64,000 nucleotides of DNA from Platanthera guangdongensis (GCA_039583875.1 CM077162.1:162709826-162773825); one strand, 5' to 3'. Shown: positions 23,567-34,947, counted from the first letter of the stretch. The notes: generated from the letters alone by a model not told the origin. Numbers and translations are program-made.

Positions 23567-23986
23567 TTAGGCGCAGTCCCACTCAATGATCGCCAGCCTC
23601 CGCTCCATCGTCTCATGGATTCTCTTCACTGGTGCTGAGTTAGCCCGTTGATGCCACGCGAGCTTCGACAGGACTCCCACAATCCTCTGCCTCCACGCCT
23701 TGTCGCTTCCGGAGGCCTCGAGAAAGTCCTCCATCTCGCCGGTAGAGGGGAGGGGCAAGTATTCCCATTCTTCTTCTTCTTCATCTTCGTCTCCTCCCCC
23801 TTCTGCTTCTTGCTCCTTCGGCTTTATAGGACATATTTTGGTCAGAATGGGAGGGGAGCGAAAAAAAAGTTGGGAGGCTCTTGCATACCTAAAGATTGAT
23901 GGATACCCTGGTTGGCGAGAACGGCCGGCTGGCCCTCCGAGCTTTTTCCAAAAAGCAGATGAAGCGGCTTGCCCCGGCCCGGACAA
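23567..23986 (-). CDS. Unrecognised antisense ORF in the T1 3' region
   Basis: An open minus-strand frame of about 140 codons without an ATG at its upstream edge; it stays open toward the S2 boundary, so it is probably partial. It has a run of glutamates/aspartates (EEEEEWEYLPLP), then a helical MERRLAIIEWDCA ending. It lies upstream of, and on the same strand as, the antisense TATA box and gene, so it may be an upstream exon or a separate small ORF. I assign no function. Confidence 0.35.
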   Translation of the reverse strand: MSGPGQAASSAFWKKLGGPAGRSRQPGYPSIFRYARASQLFFRSPPILTKICPIKPKEQEAEGGGDEDEEEEEWEYLPLPSTGEMEDFLEASGSDKAWRQRIVGVLSKLAWHQRANSAPVKRIHETMERRLAIIEWDCA

Positions 23987-24034
23987 AATGTCCTGCGCTC
24001 CAGGGTCTCGGTCTTGCCCAGTGGGGGAATAGAG

Positions 24035-25887
24035 TGAAAGTTAGGGTTAGACCTGATATACTATAGGGGGGGGTGAATAGAGTATCTTTAAAACTTTAAC
24101 ATTTTTTGCTGTTTAATAAAAACTACCGTGTTAGGAAACTATTTGATACCAAACTATGCTGTAAGGAAAGAACAGTCCTAAGATAAAATAATCTGCCACA
24201 GGCACAACATAATATAAAGTAACTAATCACAGACACAACAAGCCTAACTAGCACAACCACAACAAGAACAAAAGAAAAAGATGGAAACCAGACAACACAA
24301 GAATTTTATAGTGGTTCCCCAACCTGGGTACATCCACTCTTCTACCACCCTAGTAGGAATCCACTCAGGTTTTTGATCAGGTGACTGCCACCAATGAGCT
24401 TTTGATCAGGTGCTCAAAAAACAATCCAAGTCTTTTGATCAGGAGACTTGCAACCAAGGAATAACTTTTGAAGGGAGTTAAAGAACCCTTTTAATAGTGG
24501 GGGGTGAGAGAGTGATGGTGTCTTCTCTATCTCAAATACAACTGAGAAGACTTTGTGGATCTTTGATGTTAACAAAGCTCCGCCTGAGATATTGATTTGT
24601 TCAGGAAGGTTGGAGCTTTACTACAGGCTGAGTAGGTCTTCTATCTTTTGCTTTGAACAGAAGAGCTCCAGCAACTTCTTGACTGATGAAGTTTTGTTGT
24701 CCTTGAAGAAACCTGGAGTGAAGAATGAAGAAGACTCTTAATTTTGAATTGATATTCTTCTTCTTCTTCTTCTTCTGTATCTTGTGTTATTTCTCTGGTC
24801 TGGGCTTGTTACTTTTCTCTGTTACCGTATTATTGCTTTCAGTGTTTTGTATTTTTTTTGTCGTCTGTATCCTCTTGTTCTTTTTGTAGAAGGAAGAAGA
24901 AAAATCCTTTTAGATTTCCTATGAAATCTTCCTTCTGAATTTTGAATTTGTTTTAGCATTGATTGCTGACGGCCTTGAGAATGTCTGCATTGATTGATTT
25001 CCTCAACTGACCCTTTGAAAAATGGCAAGTAATAATCCTGATGAAGATCATAATCAATGCTTCGCCTAACGGTAATATTCAGAGAATATTAAGCATTGAT
25101 TACTCATGACTTATTATAATAAAATAAGGACAGAGGGAGGGAAATATCCAAGTCTAGATCTGCACAGAAATCGTCGAGTAGAGAACAGAATTCGTCGATC
25201 TAGGTCCAGCGTTTGTCGAGCTGAGAAGTTATGTTCGTCGACTAGATAATTATTGTTCGTCGAGCTGAGATCCAAGATCGCCGACCTGATAACTGCTAAC
25301 TGCTTTATCAAGAAACTTACTAATTCTGTACATCAAGATCGTCGAGCTAATAATCTAACTTTGTCGACTAGTGTTCAGAGAAATGATTCTTGGACTTTAG
25401 AATGTTGAAGCAGAGTATCTAGAAATCGTCGTCCTGAGAGCTAAGTTCGTCGACTTGAGAACTTATAACTGCTAATTGACAAAACTTGTCATAATTGTGA
25501 TCTAAGTTCGTCAAGCTGAGAACATGAATTCATCGACTGGAGTTCAGTGAAATAATTTTGGACTTGGAGTGGTGAAATATAGTATCCAGGAATCGTCGAT
25601 CTGAGAATCAAGTTCGTCGAGCTCAGCTCAAAGAATTATCTCTGAGTTCATCGAGCTGAGCACGACTTTCGTCGAGCTGAGTTCGACGAACGTCGAACTC
25701 ATTTCCCGAGTCTTTGAAATTTTTCTAAGTCTGGAGTCTTCTGTAGTCTGTTGATGGCTGATCCATGCAGTGTTGACTCTAAGGACATGGCCTAGACTCT
25801 AGGACACAAACATGAACCTGACTATATAAGTTGGGTCAAACATCCTAGTTTAGTGAACCTAGCCCAAATCCAACTAGGGATCCAACA
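24035..25887 (-). repeat. S2 3' LTR, about 1.85 kb
   Basis: On the minus strand starts TGTTGGATCC after the polypurine tract and ends TAACTTTCA. Alignable end to end with the S1 LTR. It has the same CACCTGATCAAAAGC repeats (plus-strand 24370-24450), a CTT microsatellite near 24757, and the palindromic array. Confidence 0.92.
25140..25700 (-). repeat. Palindromic CGTCGA array in the S2 LTR
   Basis: About twenty TCGTCGA and TCGACGA half-sites, including the perfect inverted repeat at 25679-25700 with arms GAGTTCGACG and CGTCGAACTC. It is the mirror of the S1 array and is better conserved than flanking LTR sequence. Confidence 0.88.
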
Positions 25888-25903
25888 ATCTCCCCCTATT
25901 TGG
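25888..25903 (-). other. S2 polypurine tract
   Basis: The minus strand reads AAATAGGGGGAGATTG directly before the LTR, the standard plus-strand primer position. Confidence 0.85.
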
Positions 25904-27580
25904 GAGAGATCACTAAATATAGACACAAATATTCACAAAGCAAGAAAAATATATCTGCCAAGAAATTTTAAACTATGTAGCAGATATATATGTACAGAAA
26001 GCTTTGTATCAGGAAATAAGAAAGCAGTTTTAAGATAACATAAAGAATAAAATTGTTCAAAATTTATTTCTTCTTCTTTTGCTCCTTGGGCTTAACCTCC
26101 TTAACTTTATCTCCAAGCTGAGTAAACTTGATTTCCCTATTAGGATTTGCTGCTTGAGTTTTGGTCATTGTCATATCAGCTGCAATAATGATATTAAGGG
26201 AGGTAGCTCTTGGCACTACAGCTTCTAGATGTTGTTTCATATAATCATCAACATTAAAGAATTTGTTAGCTTTAGCAAACCTGTTGAGTTCTTCCTTCCT
26301 GTATTGGGATAGTGTAGTGTAGTCATAGGGATCCTTCTCTTCAGCTTTTGCTTTATTAATGATGGATAGGCCAACCAATTCTTGTAACCTGGCCATCCTT
26401 GCAGTTGTAGCTGTTTCTGGATCTTCAAAAGGTACAGGAGGGGAGGCAGGTCTTTTTGGGCTTTCAACTTTCTGATGTTCAGTGATTTGTTGCTGTTGTT
26501 GTTGATGTTGCTATTATTGTTGCTGCTTGCCTGATGAATGCCTGTGCTGGCTGCTTCTAGAAGAGGAGAAGGACCTACCCTAATGTCTCTGATATGTTTG
26601 ATATTGGGTAGTCCTCTGAGATGAAGAACCTGAAGCACCAGCAACAGGTGGAGGAGGAGGAGGGTCTTTTCTGAATCTCTGAGGAGGAGGTGAGTATTTC
26701 CTGCTTTTCTTTCTCTCTTTCTGCTGGTTCTTGGATAACCATATCCATACTGGCATGCCCTTATATTGTGTGATTTTTTGAAAAATATAATAGGGGATAT
26801 CATTTATTGGATTGGGTTTTGGAGCAGGAGGTGGAGGGGCTTTCCTCTTCTTGGAGACTTTCTTCTTAGGCTCATCATCAGAATCCTCTTCATCCTCTTC
26901 ATCATCAGAAGAGTCTTGAGGAGTATCATATAATGCATTTATTTCTTTCAGAGCCTCTGCAGATATCAAGGGTTTTTCTGCCTGGGAAGCAGCTGGAGGA
27001 GGAGCTGGAGCTGGAGCTAGAGAACTGCCCACATCAGTACTTTCAGCAACTGATTTATTCTCTTCTTCTATATCAACCATGATCAATTCATTAAGATCAG
27101 GCATTGGAGAGTCATCCATAACAAAAGTTGGAGCAAAAATGTCTCTAGGAGGGGATGCAATAATGAGGGAATCAGATTTTGGTGGAGATGGAATGGCTGG
27201 AGCTTCTGTAATGGCAAAACTAGCCTTTAGTTGCTTAGCAACCTTGGGGCTTATTGGGGAGGTATATGGGACTATAGCCAAGGATGACTTTATATTATAT
27301 TCTGGAAGTTCATTTAAATAAACTGTATCAAATATTTTCAATAAATTCAACAAATCTACTGTGGGATTTATAATATAATCATCAGTAGTTGTTATTTCCT
27401 CTATTACTGTGTCATCCAAATCCATGTTAGACTCAATGAAATTAATTAAATCAAATAAATCATCATCAGCATCTGTATCTGATGCTGCTTCTTCCGCTAC
27501 TGCTTTTTTTGCTGCTGCTGCTGCTGTTTCTGCTTTTTCTGCTGCTGCTTCTACTACTACTACGACTACTTCTTCACAGA

Positions 27581-27599
27581 GTATCTCCCCCTGCCTGGT
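27581..27599 (-). other. Internal polypurine-tract-like motif in S2 ORF3
   Basis: The minus strand reads ACCAGGCAGGGGGAGATAC inside the coding frame, almost identical to 6559-6575 in S1. Confidence 0.55.
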
Positions 27600-28075
27600 T
27601 TCAGTAGATACTGGAGCCAGGCCCCTGACTGAAGAGGGAGGAGCAGAGAGAGCAGAGATTTTATCAGCAAGAGAAGAGATGGAAGAAGCAAGAGGTGAAA
27701 TAGCCTCTGCTATAAGAGTTTTGAGGAGGGGAGTGAGAAGTGCTATAAGAGGTGGAATGATGGAGGGGTACAGTGGCATGAATGCACGATATGTCTCATT
27801 GGGGATAGAATGGGGGATGGGAGAGGATGGTGTAAGAGTAGGTATAGAGTCTTGCATAAGTTCATCTGGGGAAGAAGGAGTATGAAGGGGGGATGTAAGC
27901 AGATTGAATGATGGTAGGGAGGACAGATTGGAGAGGGGAATGTCAACCAAATGTGGTGGTAGTGGAGATGAGGGTGGTGATAGAACTGGTGTGTGACCTG
28001 GGGATTGAGTGGATGTATGAAAGTGAATATGAGTTTGTGATGGTGGTACTGGAGATGATGGAGTTGGTGTACCAT

Positions 28076-28091
28076 GGGGGGGGGGGGGGGG
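28076..28091 (-). repeat. Poly-G run (poly-C in the ORF3 sense strand)
   Basis: Sixteen G on the plus strand, coding proline in S2 ORF3. Slippage or assembly could change the reading frame here. Confidence 0.75.
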
Positions 28092-29055
28092 CGATGGAGG
28101 TGAGGTAGGAAAGTGAATATGAGTTGGGGATGTATGTATAGGGGATGATGGAGGTGTGGGAGTATGGACTATGGTATGAATTAGGGTATGGGCTGGGGAG
28201 TGGAGTTGGTGTACCATCTGAGGATGGCTTGGGATGACTGGAGGAGATAGAGGTGGAGGAGGGATATCTTCAGCAGGGTGGGAAGTGGCTGGATCAGCCC
28301 TTGTACTCTCAGAAGGCCTGGAGGAAGAGGATGAAGCCTTAGAGGGCTTAGTGATGGTCCTCTCCCACCTGCCAAAGAGGGCACAAGTGAGACTCTTGGA
28401 GGCATTTATGAATATGGTCGGGGTGACCCGGGATTCAGCAACCTTTTCTTTAAGGAAGATTCCTAGAATCCTTCCAAAGTAAACCTACTTTTTGGTGTTC
28501 TTTTTCTTAATCAGTTCAAACAGAATCTGTACCCAATTCACTGGCTTCTTATTCACCACTGCACACATCACTAGGAATTGATGCCTAGTGATGTAGTCAT
28601 GGGCTATATACTTTTCCAGCAGTACTTTCCCCACAATATCTGCTAAAAACTTATACTCAACAGATAAATATTTGTTTAGCAACTTGTTGGGGGTTTCTCC
28701 AAAATAACCCATCTTATTTAACATTTCATTAAATTCATCACAATCAATTTCCAGTTCCTCTTCACCATTTAGTAATCCAAAAATCTCTGTTAAAACTGCA
28801 GGGATAAGAGAGACTGCATTACCCGATATTGTGCCTGTCATGGTGTCTTCATCTGTTGTGGAGGAAGTGTAGACCCATTCCCTAATCTCATCTCTGGCCA
28901 ACTTGATTCTGGTGGATATTAGATTCTAACTGCTGATCTTCAAGCAGTTTTAGGATGTCTAAGAAGATTGGGTCTGAGTGTTGAAACGACTCAAAGTCTA
29001 CATCAAATCCAATATCAAATTTCATTGCCGCAAGACTGCTCGCTGGAATCACCAT

Positions 29056-29078
29056 AGTGCACCTGCTAGAGAGAAACA
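29056..29078 (-). promoter_or_regulatory. Splice-acceptor-like site upstream of S2 ORF3
   Basis: The minus strand reads TTTCTCTCTAGCAG/GT with the boundary at 29063/29062, seven bases before ATG. It matches S1 and S3 in position and context. Confidence 0.5.
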
Positions 29079-29129
29079 AAGATCAAGTGCTATGGAACTG
29101 AAAGCGCATGACGAAGGTCGAAGAAAAAC

Positions 29130-29445
29130 CTAGATATATGGTTTTTTAGAATATGAATCGACAAACTCCGTTCCACAAAATAAAATAATTCTTCGATCTG
29201 AGGTCGACGAAAGATTTTGTAGTTAAATAATTCGTCGAGCTTAGTCTGAAGATTTGAGAACATTTCGCCGAGCTCCATTCGACGAAAATTTTCTGAAGCA
29301 GATTCGTCGATCTCCGTTCGACAAAAATAACTTCACTCACAGAGAGTTCGTCGATCTCCGTTCGATGAATTTCTCTAGAACTTTTCATTGTTCATCAATC
29401 TCCATTCGACGAACTTTGAAAAATTTGTCGAGCATAGACAGAAAT
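29130..29445 (-). repeat. S2 pol-ORF3 spacer with TTCGTCGAA hairpins
   Basis: At least seven inverted units of the 9-5-9 type, for example TTCGCCGAG and TTCGACGAA around CTCCA on the plus strand near 29264-29286. It occupies the same element position as in S1 and S3. Confidence 0.88.
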
Positions 29446-29459
29446 TAAACTAAAGCTTC

Positions 29460-31287
29460 TCCATTAATCCTTCCAAGCTGATTTATAAAGAACCAGTGAT
29501 TTCTTTCATCCAAGGGTTTGGTGAAAATATCTGCTCTTTATAAGTCAGTGTAGATATAGACAAGTTTAATTTTGTATTTGTCTACACAGTCTCTAATGAA
29601 ATGATGTCTAATGTCTATATTCTTAGTCCTACTGTGATGGACTGGATTTTGTGCTATGGATATAACACTTGTGTTATCACATAAGAGAGTTGAATTATTT
29701 AAGTTGAACCCATAGTCCAGGAGTTGATTCTGAATCCACAGCATCTGGGAACAGCAACTGCCAGCTGCAATGTATTCTGCTTCAGCAGTTGAGGTAGACA
29801 CATATGACTGTTTCCTGCAGAACTAAGACACTAATCTCATACCAAGGAACTGACAAGTCCCTGAGGTACTTTTTCTGTCTACCCTGCATCCAGCAAAGTC
29901 AGCATCTGAGTATCCAGTTAGCTCAAATTCTGACTCAGTAGGATACCAGAGTCCTAGACTAGGATAACTCTTTATATATCTCAAAATTCTTTTTAGGAAA
30001 ACTAGATGAGATTCTTTAGGGTTCACTTGGAACCTAACACAAAGACATGTGACAAACGTTATGTCAGGTCTACTTACTGTAAGGTATAGTAGGGACCCAA
30101 TAATGCCTCTATATAACTTTTGATCAACATGTTTCCAATGTTCATCAGAATCTATTACAGCATTAGTGGCCATGAGTATTTTCTTTGCTGAGGCATCAGC
30201 CATCCCAAATTTTTTAATAAGCTCTTTAGCATATTTAGCCTGGGAGATGAAAATGCCATCAGGTAGCTGCTTCACTTGGATACCAAGGAAGTAGGAGAGC
30301 TCATCCATGCTACTTAATTCAAACTTAGAATGCATGAGGTCAAAAAACCTCTTGCATAGTTTGGAATCAGTAGACCCAAATATAATGTCATCTACATAAA
30401 TTTGTATTAATAAAGTTTGATCCTTATGGTGCCTAGTGAACAATGTTTTACCTACAATGCCTCTAGTGAATTTATGCTTTATCGGGAAGCTAGCTAGGGT
30501 CTCATACCAAGCTCTTGGAGCTTGCTTTAGACCTTAAAGAGCTTTATGCAATCTAAAAACATATGAAGGATGGGTTGGAGAGATAAAACTTGGAGGTTGT
30601 TTAACATAAACCTCTTCTTTAAGTACTCCATTCAGAAAGGCACTCTTGACATCCATCTGATAGACCTTGAACTTCTTGTAGGCAACATAAGCAAGGAATA
30701 TTCTGATTGCTTCTAACCTTGTAATTGGTGCAAAGGTTTGGTCATAGTCTATTCCTTCTTCTTGACTATAACCTTGAGCAACAAGCCTAGCCTTGTTCCT
30801 CACAATTACACTATGGGCATCGAGTTTGTTTCTATATACCCATTTAGTTCCAATGACTGGGTAGTCTTTGGGTCTTGGAACTAAATCCCAAACTATACAT
30901 CTCTCAAATTGGTTGAGTTCCTCTTACATTGCAATGATCCAGTGGGGATCTTACTCAACATCTTTTATGTATTGGGGCTCAACTTGAGAGAGGAAACATG
31001 CATGCATCACATCTTGGTTGAGTTGATGCCTTGTCTACACACCTACTGTTATGTCTCCAATCACTTGAGATTTGGGGTGATCCCTTAGTGTGACAAGATC
31101 AGTGGGTAGAGTTGGTTCAACAACAACATTTGGAGTTAATTCCTCTTATGGAATAATATCTGTTGTTGAATGAATTTCAACTTCTTCCATAAGTTCTTCT
31201 TCACTGTCTTCTTCAGCTTATGGAGGTGATATAACCTCTTGTGGAAGGTTTAACTCTCCCAATTTCTCACATAAGTGAGGTACATGC
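29460..31287 (-). pseudogene. pol: S2 pol, C-terminal half (integrase end to RNase H), inactivated
   Basis: On the minus strand: integrase-RT linker with many stops (31287-30810), RT segments [21 protein letters not shown] and [11 protein letters not shown] (30803-30534), YVDD near 30395 followed by FGSTDS, the FLGIQVKQLPDGIFISQ block, and RNase H motifs SDADFAGCR near 29895 and STAEAEYIAAGSCCSQ near 29775. Stops separate these segments near 30533, 30483 and 29820. The upstream protease, integrase and gag are beyond the window. Confidence 0.9.
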
Positions 31288-32859
31288 TGTAACACCCCCT
31301 ATCCGTTATATAGCATATAGCAGTAGGTCCGGACGGGGCCCGACGCCGTATACCACAGACAGACCGAGTGGTTTCTCAATGGCGACCATCCAACTAATAA
31401 CCAATGTCCTACACAGAGTCATTCTAGCGGAAGAAATTTTAAAAGTTGCAAAACAAAGAACCCAGCACAAGCATGAATGTCCACTACAAAACCCAATAGG
31501 AATGAAGTACAATACACAAGTACAGTGGACTTACGACCTTACATTTGTTTACTCAAATTACATGTTTTGCAAACCTCGGCACGCAGGCCGGTCACACATG
31601 AGTAAAGCAAGTAAACACTTAATATTTAGTCCTTCGAGGGCCGGCTTAGCAACATGGACTTTTGCCCGCTATTTACTGCTTGGTCCTGTAGCACCTGCAA
31701 GCAACAACCCACCGCAACGGAGGCAAACAAAGGCAACGATCAGCTATGCTGACCAAATTATAACGATCCCGCCCCTAAACTCGGGGTGGCGATGCTCCTT
31801 CCCTGCACTTTATTAGCATAACCAAGCATTATAGAGTAATAACACTACATCACATGCGTAAGCACACACGGCCACACACCCCATGCTCTCAAGGCACATT
31901 CTCGGTGTACTCGGTCAAAACCGCGGTCTCACCACCGCCACTTGGACGGCACATCTCGTGAGCATTTGGGTCTTTCAGGCAAAAGTCACGTCACTTGAAA
32001 ACATCGACAGCCTAATACATGACCTCTATTCCATCGGTAGGCCTCTAACACCGAACCGCATAGAGCAAGAATGGTTCCACTCAACCTTTTGCTCACTTAA
32101 AGTTATCGGCGCGAGTTAAGCTTCCCTGAAGCCCGTGAATCGAACACACAATATTACATAACCCAGTTATGTACAAGTTGGCTCCCAGGCCACCAAGACG
32201 GCAGAATCACGCATCTGCCCAGTTTTCCGGGTGCACCTCGAGGTTAGTCCCCAAGGCTCCTTGTTGCAATCTACAGCGTAGAAAACCCGAAAAACAACCA
32301 ATTGCACGGAGTCTTCTCCGGCCATTTATGCAATGCAACATCACCGATCCAGACCAACTTGTCCGGGTAGGCTTCACACATCATGCTTATATTCATTCTC
32401 GATTATGGACTCTACAAGTACACGACGGGGACTATTCATGTCTACCCGAAGGAACGCCTCAACTCACCGCAAACTCGCAAGAGCGGGCTTCCTATGCAAA
32501 GAAAAAGAGGACTTCACATGTCCTAGGATGAGAATCGTTACCCTAGCATTTTTCCTTGGCGCCATGGAAATCTATGCGGATAAAAAGCACCGCAATCTCC
32601 TTGCCTCAGTAGACCTGAAGTCGGCTCGTGATTTGGAGCTCCGAAGCTCCGCCGGTGACCGGATCTAGCCTCCTTTCTTCTTCCTTGCACTCCCCTCTCT
32701 CTAGACTTTAGAAAGAGACTAAGTGAAAGAAATGAGGGATTTGAAACCCTATTCTCGGGTATATCCCAACATGAATAACCCCTAGCCGTTGGATTCCAAA
32801 ACAAGGAAAAGAACGGCCACGATCCGGATCTGAAACCCAAAATCTGGGCCGAACACAGC

Positions 32860-33290
32860 CTATGACACGCCCGTGTCCAGGTCCATGTTCCCCATTCGCC
32901 GTCGAAACCGACGCGTCCCGAAAAGGACATGGGTTCTCGACACGCCCGTATCCGGTTTGACATGTCCGTGTCAACCAGTACACGACTGTGTAGTTGGCCG
33001 TGTTCGTCCATCGACACAGCCCCAACACCAACCCGTGAAGGACACGGGTCTTGGACACGCCCGTGTCCAATTTGACATGCCTGTGTCTACCGGACACGAC
33101 CCGTGCTCTGGCCCCGTGTATCAACCACGCCATAGCCTGACTTCAACCCGTGATTGACAAGGCCTGTAACATGCCCGTATCCCAGGCCGTGTTCGCTACT
33201 CGATGATCATCGAATCCAAAATTCATCGACCACTTGGCCAGATCGTCGACTCGAGCACGACACGCCCCTGGGACATGCCCATGTCCCAGG
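32860..33290 (-). repeat. CGTGTCC/GGACACG inverted repeats in the G2 LTR
   Basis: Copies include GACACGCCCGTGTCC at 32864-32878, a further pair near 33040-33070, and a perfect hairpin at 33267-33290 with arms CCTGGGACATG and CATGTCCCAGG and a two-base loop. CpG sits in most cores. Confidence 0.82.
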
Positions 33291-33295
33291 CCGTG
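33291..33295 (+). other. Target-site duplication of S3, left copy
   Basis: CCGTG directly before the S3 LTR; the identical right copy is at 45424-45428. Five bases is the normal copia duplication length. Confidence 0.95.
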
Positions 33296-34815
33296 TGTTG
33301 GAACACTCTATTACTAATTTGGGTCAGGATCACTATGTCTCTAGGAAACCAATGTTTGACCTCCTGTATAGCTCAAAAGGTCAATTAGAAATGAGTCTAA
33401 GGGTTAAAAGTCTAAGTTTGGAAGCTGCCCTCAAGACCAAGACTTTTTCAGTGTGAGCCTAAGTCATATCGTCGAGCTCAGCACGACGATTCGTCGAACT
33501 CCGATCGACGATCGTCTAGCTCAACTTCGACAGATCGTCGAACTCCATTCGACGATCGCTGAGCTCAACTTCATCATATCGTCGAACTCCATTCGACGAT
33601 CGGTGAGCTCAGTTCGACGATCTTGACTCAGCTTTGGATCTCTATCTCTGAGCTCAGTTCCACGATCTTTAAGCTCAGATCGACGATATTTTGCTGCTGT
33701 ATAAATCCATATCGCTGAGCTCAGTTCAACGATAGCAGAGCTCAGTTCGACGTTTTCAGATAACTTCAAGGATTTTCAAGATTCAAATTCAAATCAGTTA
33801 AGGAGTTATTCTGTAATTAATTCAGAAGATTTACTAGCCGTTTTCATTCATTTCTGGACCAAGTTTCAAGGGATTTTCAAGGAATATTTCTATGGACTTT
33901 CCTCGAGAAGACATTTTGCAATTAAGGATGCAATCAATGCAGGCCAACTGCTATTCTTGACAGAGGATGTTTTTCCATTCTGTACCAGAGAATAAAAGAA
34001 CAGGATTTTTGAATCTCACATAGAACACAGATACACAGACAGACATCAGTAATCTTCAGAATAAGAAAAAAATATTCTGTCTCAAAGAATTCTCAGAACA
34101 CACATCCAAGGAGATCAAACTTTCTTAAATCCTCAGATCTCTCTTATCTCAAGTGTTCAAGGCTAACATATTTCAAGACTCCAAACATCTAACATTTCAG
34201 CTGTTGCTGAAATCATCTTTTGCTGGAGCTCAACTTGTGAAGGCCTATCACCCTACAACAAAGCTTCTTTTCCTGAAGATCTCAAGGACTCAGGGGGAGC
34301 TTTGACACCATCAATCCACATAGTCTTCTCAGCTGTTTGAGAAAGAGAAGAATTCCATCACTCTCTCACCCCCATCTCTGTAGAGGGTTTCTCAAACTCC
34401 CTTCAAAAGTTTGAACTTGGTTTTTGAGCACCTTGTCAAAAGCTCATTGGTGGCAAGACACCTGATCAAAAAATCTGATTTGGTTTTTGAGCACCTTATC
34501 AAAAGCTCATTGGTGCCCAGGACACCTGATCAACTCATCCTGTAGTGGATTCCTACCTAGGGTGGTAGAAGAGTGGATGTACCCAAGTTTAGGGGAACCA
34601 CTATATTTCCTTATGTCATCTGGTTTTGCTTGTCTTTATTTTTGTTTCTGGCTGTGATTATTCTGTGATTAGCTTATGATTAGTTTAGTTCTGTAATTAG
34701 ATTTATAATTGCTTCCCTGCTGACTCACATTACAACCATTGTTGTAAAAAGCTTTCAAGCACCATATACTCTATTCACCTCCCTCTAGAGTATATCAGAT
34801 CTAGCTGCACTTTCA
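33296..34815 (+). repeat. S3 5' LTR
   Basis: TGTTGGAACA to GCACTTTCA. A palindromic array is near the front; the rear part has CTTGTCAAAAGCTCATTGGTG repeats near 34430-34515 and a CAGGGGGAGC purine run at 34291-34300. TATAAATCC at 33700-33708 lies within the array and is a weak promoter candidate. Confidence 0.96.
33470..33762 (+). repeat. ATCGTCGAA hairpin array in the S3 5' LTR
   Basis: Two units, 33534-33556 and 33578-33600, are perfect 9-5-9 hairpins with arms ATCGTCGAA and TTCGACGAT around CTCCA. About eight further GAGCTCAGTTCGACGAT-type half-sites follow. The 3' LTR copy is at 44080-44370 with C-to-T or G-to-A changes in several cores. Confidence 0.92.
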
Positions 34816-34817
34816 AT

Positions 34818-34835
34818 TGGTATCAAAGCCAGGTT
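34818..34835 (+). other. S3 primer-binding site (initiator tRNA-Met)
   Basis: TGGTATCAAAGCCAGGTT starts two bases after the LTR end. It has one difference from the intact form in S4. Confidence 0.9.
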
Positions 34836-34947
34836 GGTTAAACATACCACACCTTGGTGGTTGCATAGGCTAACACCTGAACCCAAAGATCCATAGTTAG
34901 ATATGTTTTCTTTTGAAGTTTATTATTAGATTTTGTTTTCACAAATC

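Larger units (their letters stand above)
13276..24034 (+). mobile_element. T1: Ty3/gypsy Tat-lineage retrotransposon, decayed, 3' end interrupted by S2
   Basis: Order seen: LTR-like/leader, gag, protease, acidic linker, RT, RNase H, a second archaeal-type RNase H, integrase, a tandem-repeat 3' region, and antisense ORFs. The dual RNase H, VDNGSS protease and antisense gene with a Transposase_28-like domain are Tat/Ogre-group traits. Base composition is more GC-rich than the Sireviruses around it. The left edge is approximate (C1 gag breaks near 13275) and no 3' LTR is recognisable before S2 starts at 24035. Confidence 0.85.
26064..29055 (-). pseudogene. S2 third ORF (env-like position), lightly broken
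   Basis: ATG at 29055 follows an acceptor-like site. The N-terminal domain is split by a frame change near 28905 (MKFDIGFDVDFESF, then DEIREWVYTSS and the SVEYKFLADIVGKVLLEK block). A 545-codon continuous section (28217-26580) holds proline-rich sequence, the TRQGEIL segment, valine/alanine runs coded by GCT-type repeats, acidic DSDDE stretches and a basic KKKVSKKRKAP cluster. A frame break near 26580-26400 precedes the conserved C-terminus (MARLQELVGLSIINK to a polylysine end at 26064). No membrane anchor is evident; role unknown. Confidence 0.82.
24035..31287 (-). mobile_element. S2: 3' part of a Sirevirus, minus strand, sister of S1
   Basis: Read on the minus strand from 31287: pol C-terminal part, palindromic spacer, third ORF, polypurine tract and 3' LTR. 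It shares the TCGTCGA palindrome dialect and LTR sequence with S1. Its upstream half lies beyond G2, which is inserted at 31288 with CATGC (31283-31287) as left target flank; that half is outside the window. TAGAG at 24030-24034 is the T1-side target flank. Confidence 0.92.
31288..33295 (-). repeat. G2 3' LTR, larger part
   Basis: On the plus strand begins TGTAACACC, the complement of the typical chromovirus LTR end GGTGTTACA. The last 70 bases of the LTR lie at 45429-45498 beyond S3, giving about 2.08 kb in all. From 32860 to 33295 it is full of GGACACG and CGTGTCC inverted motifs. ORFs seen across it have no family resemblance and I treat them as chance. Confidence 0.88.

Noticed and set aside
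22941..24034. 3' LTR of T1
   Set aside because: I could not find any stretch matching the 13276-14190 region, so no LTR is called; it is probably displaced beyond S2.
27409..27885. 158-codon plus ORF opposite S2 ORF3
   Set aside because: Antisense shadow of the alanine-rich GCT repeats of S2 ORF3.
31241..32668. Plus-strand ORFs of 191, 78, 120 and 111 codons between 31241 and 32668
   Set aside because: They lie in the G2 LTR, show no family resemblance and overlap in several frames; chance ORFs in GC-balanced LTR sequence.
33100..33295. Host gene fragment or promoter at the G2 LTR edge
   Set aside because: Sequence is continuous with the LTR and rich in CGTGTCC motifs; S3's target duplication shows it is interrupted LTR.
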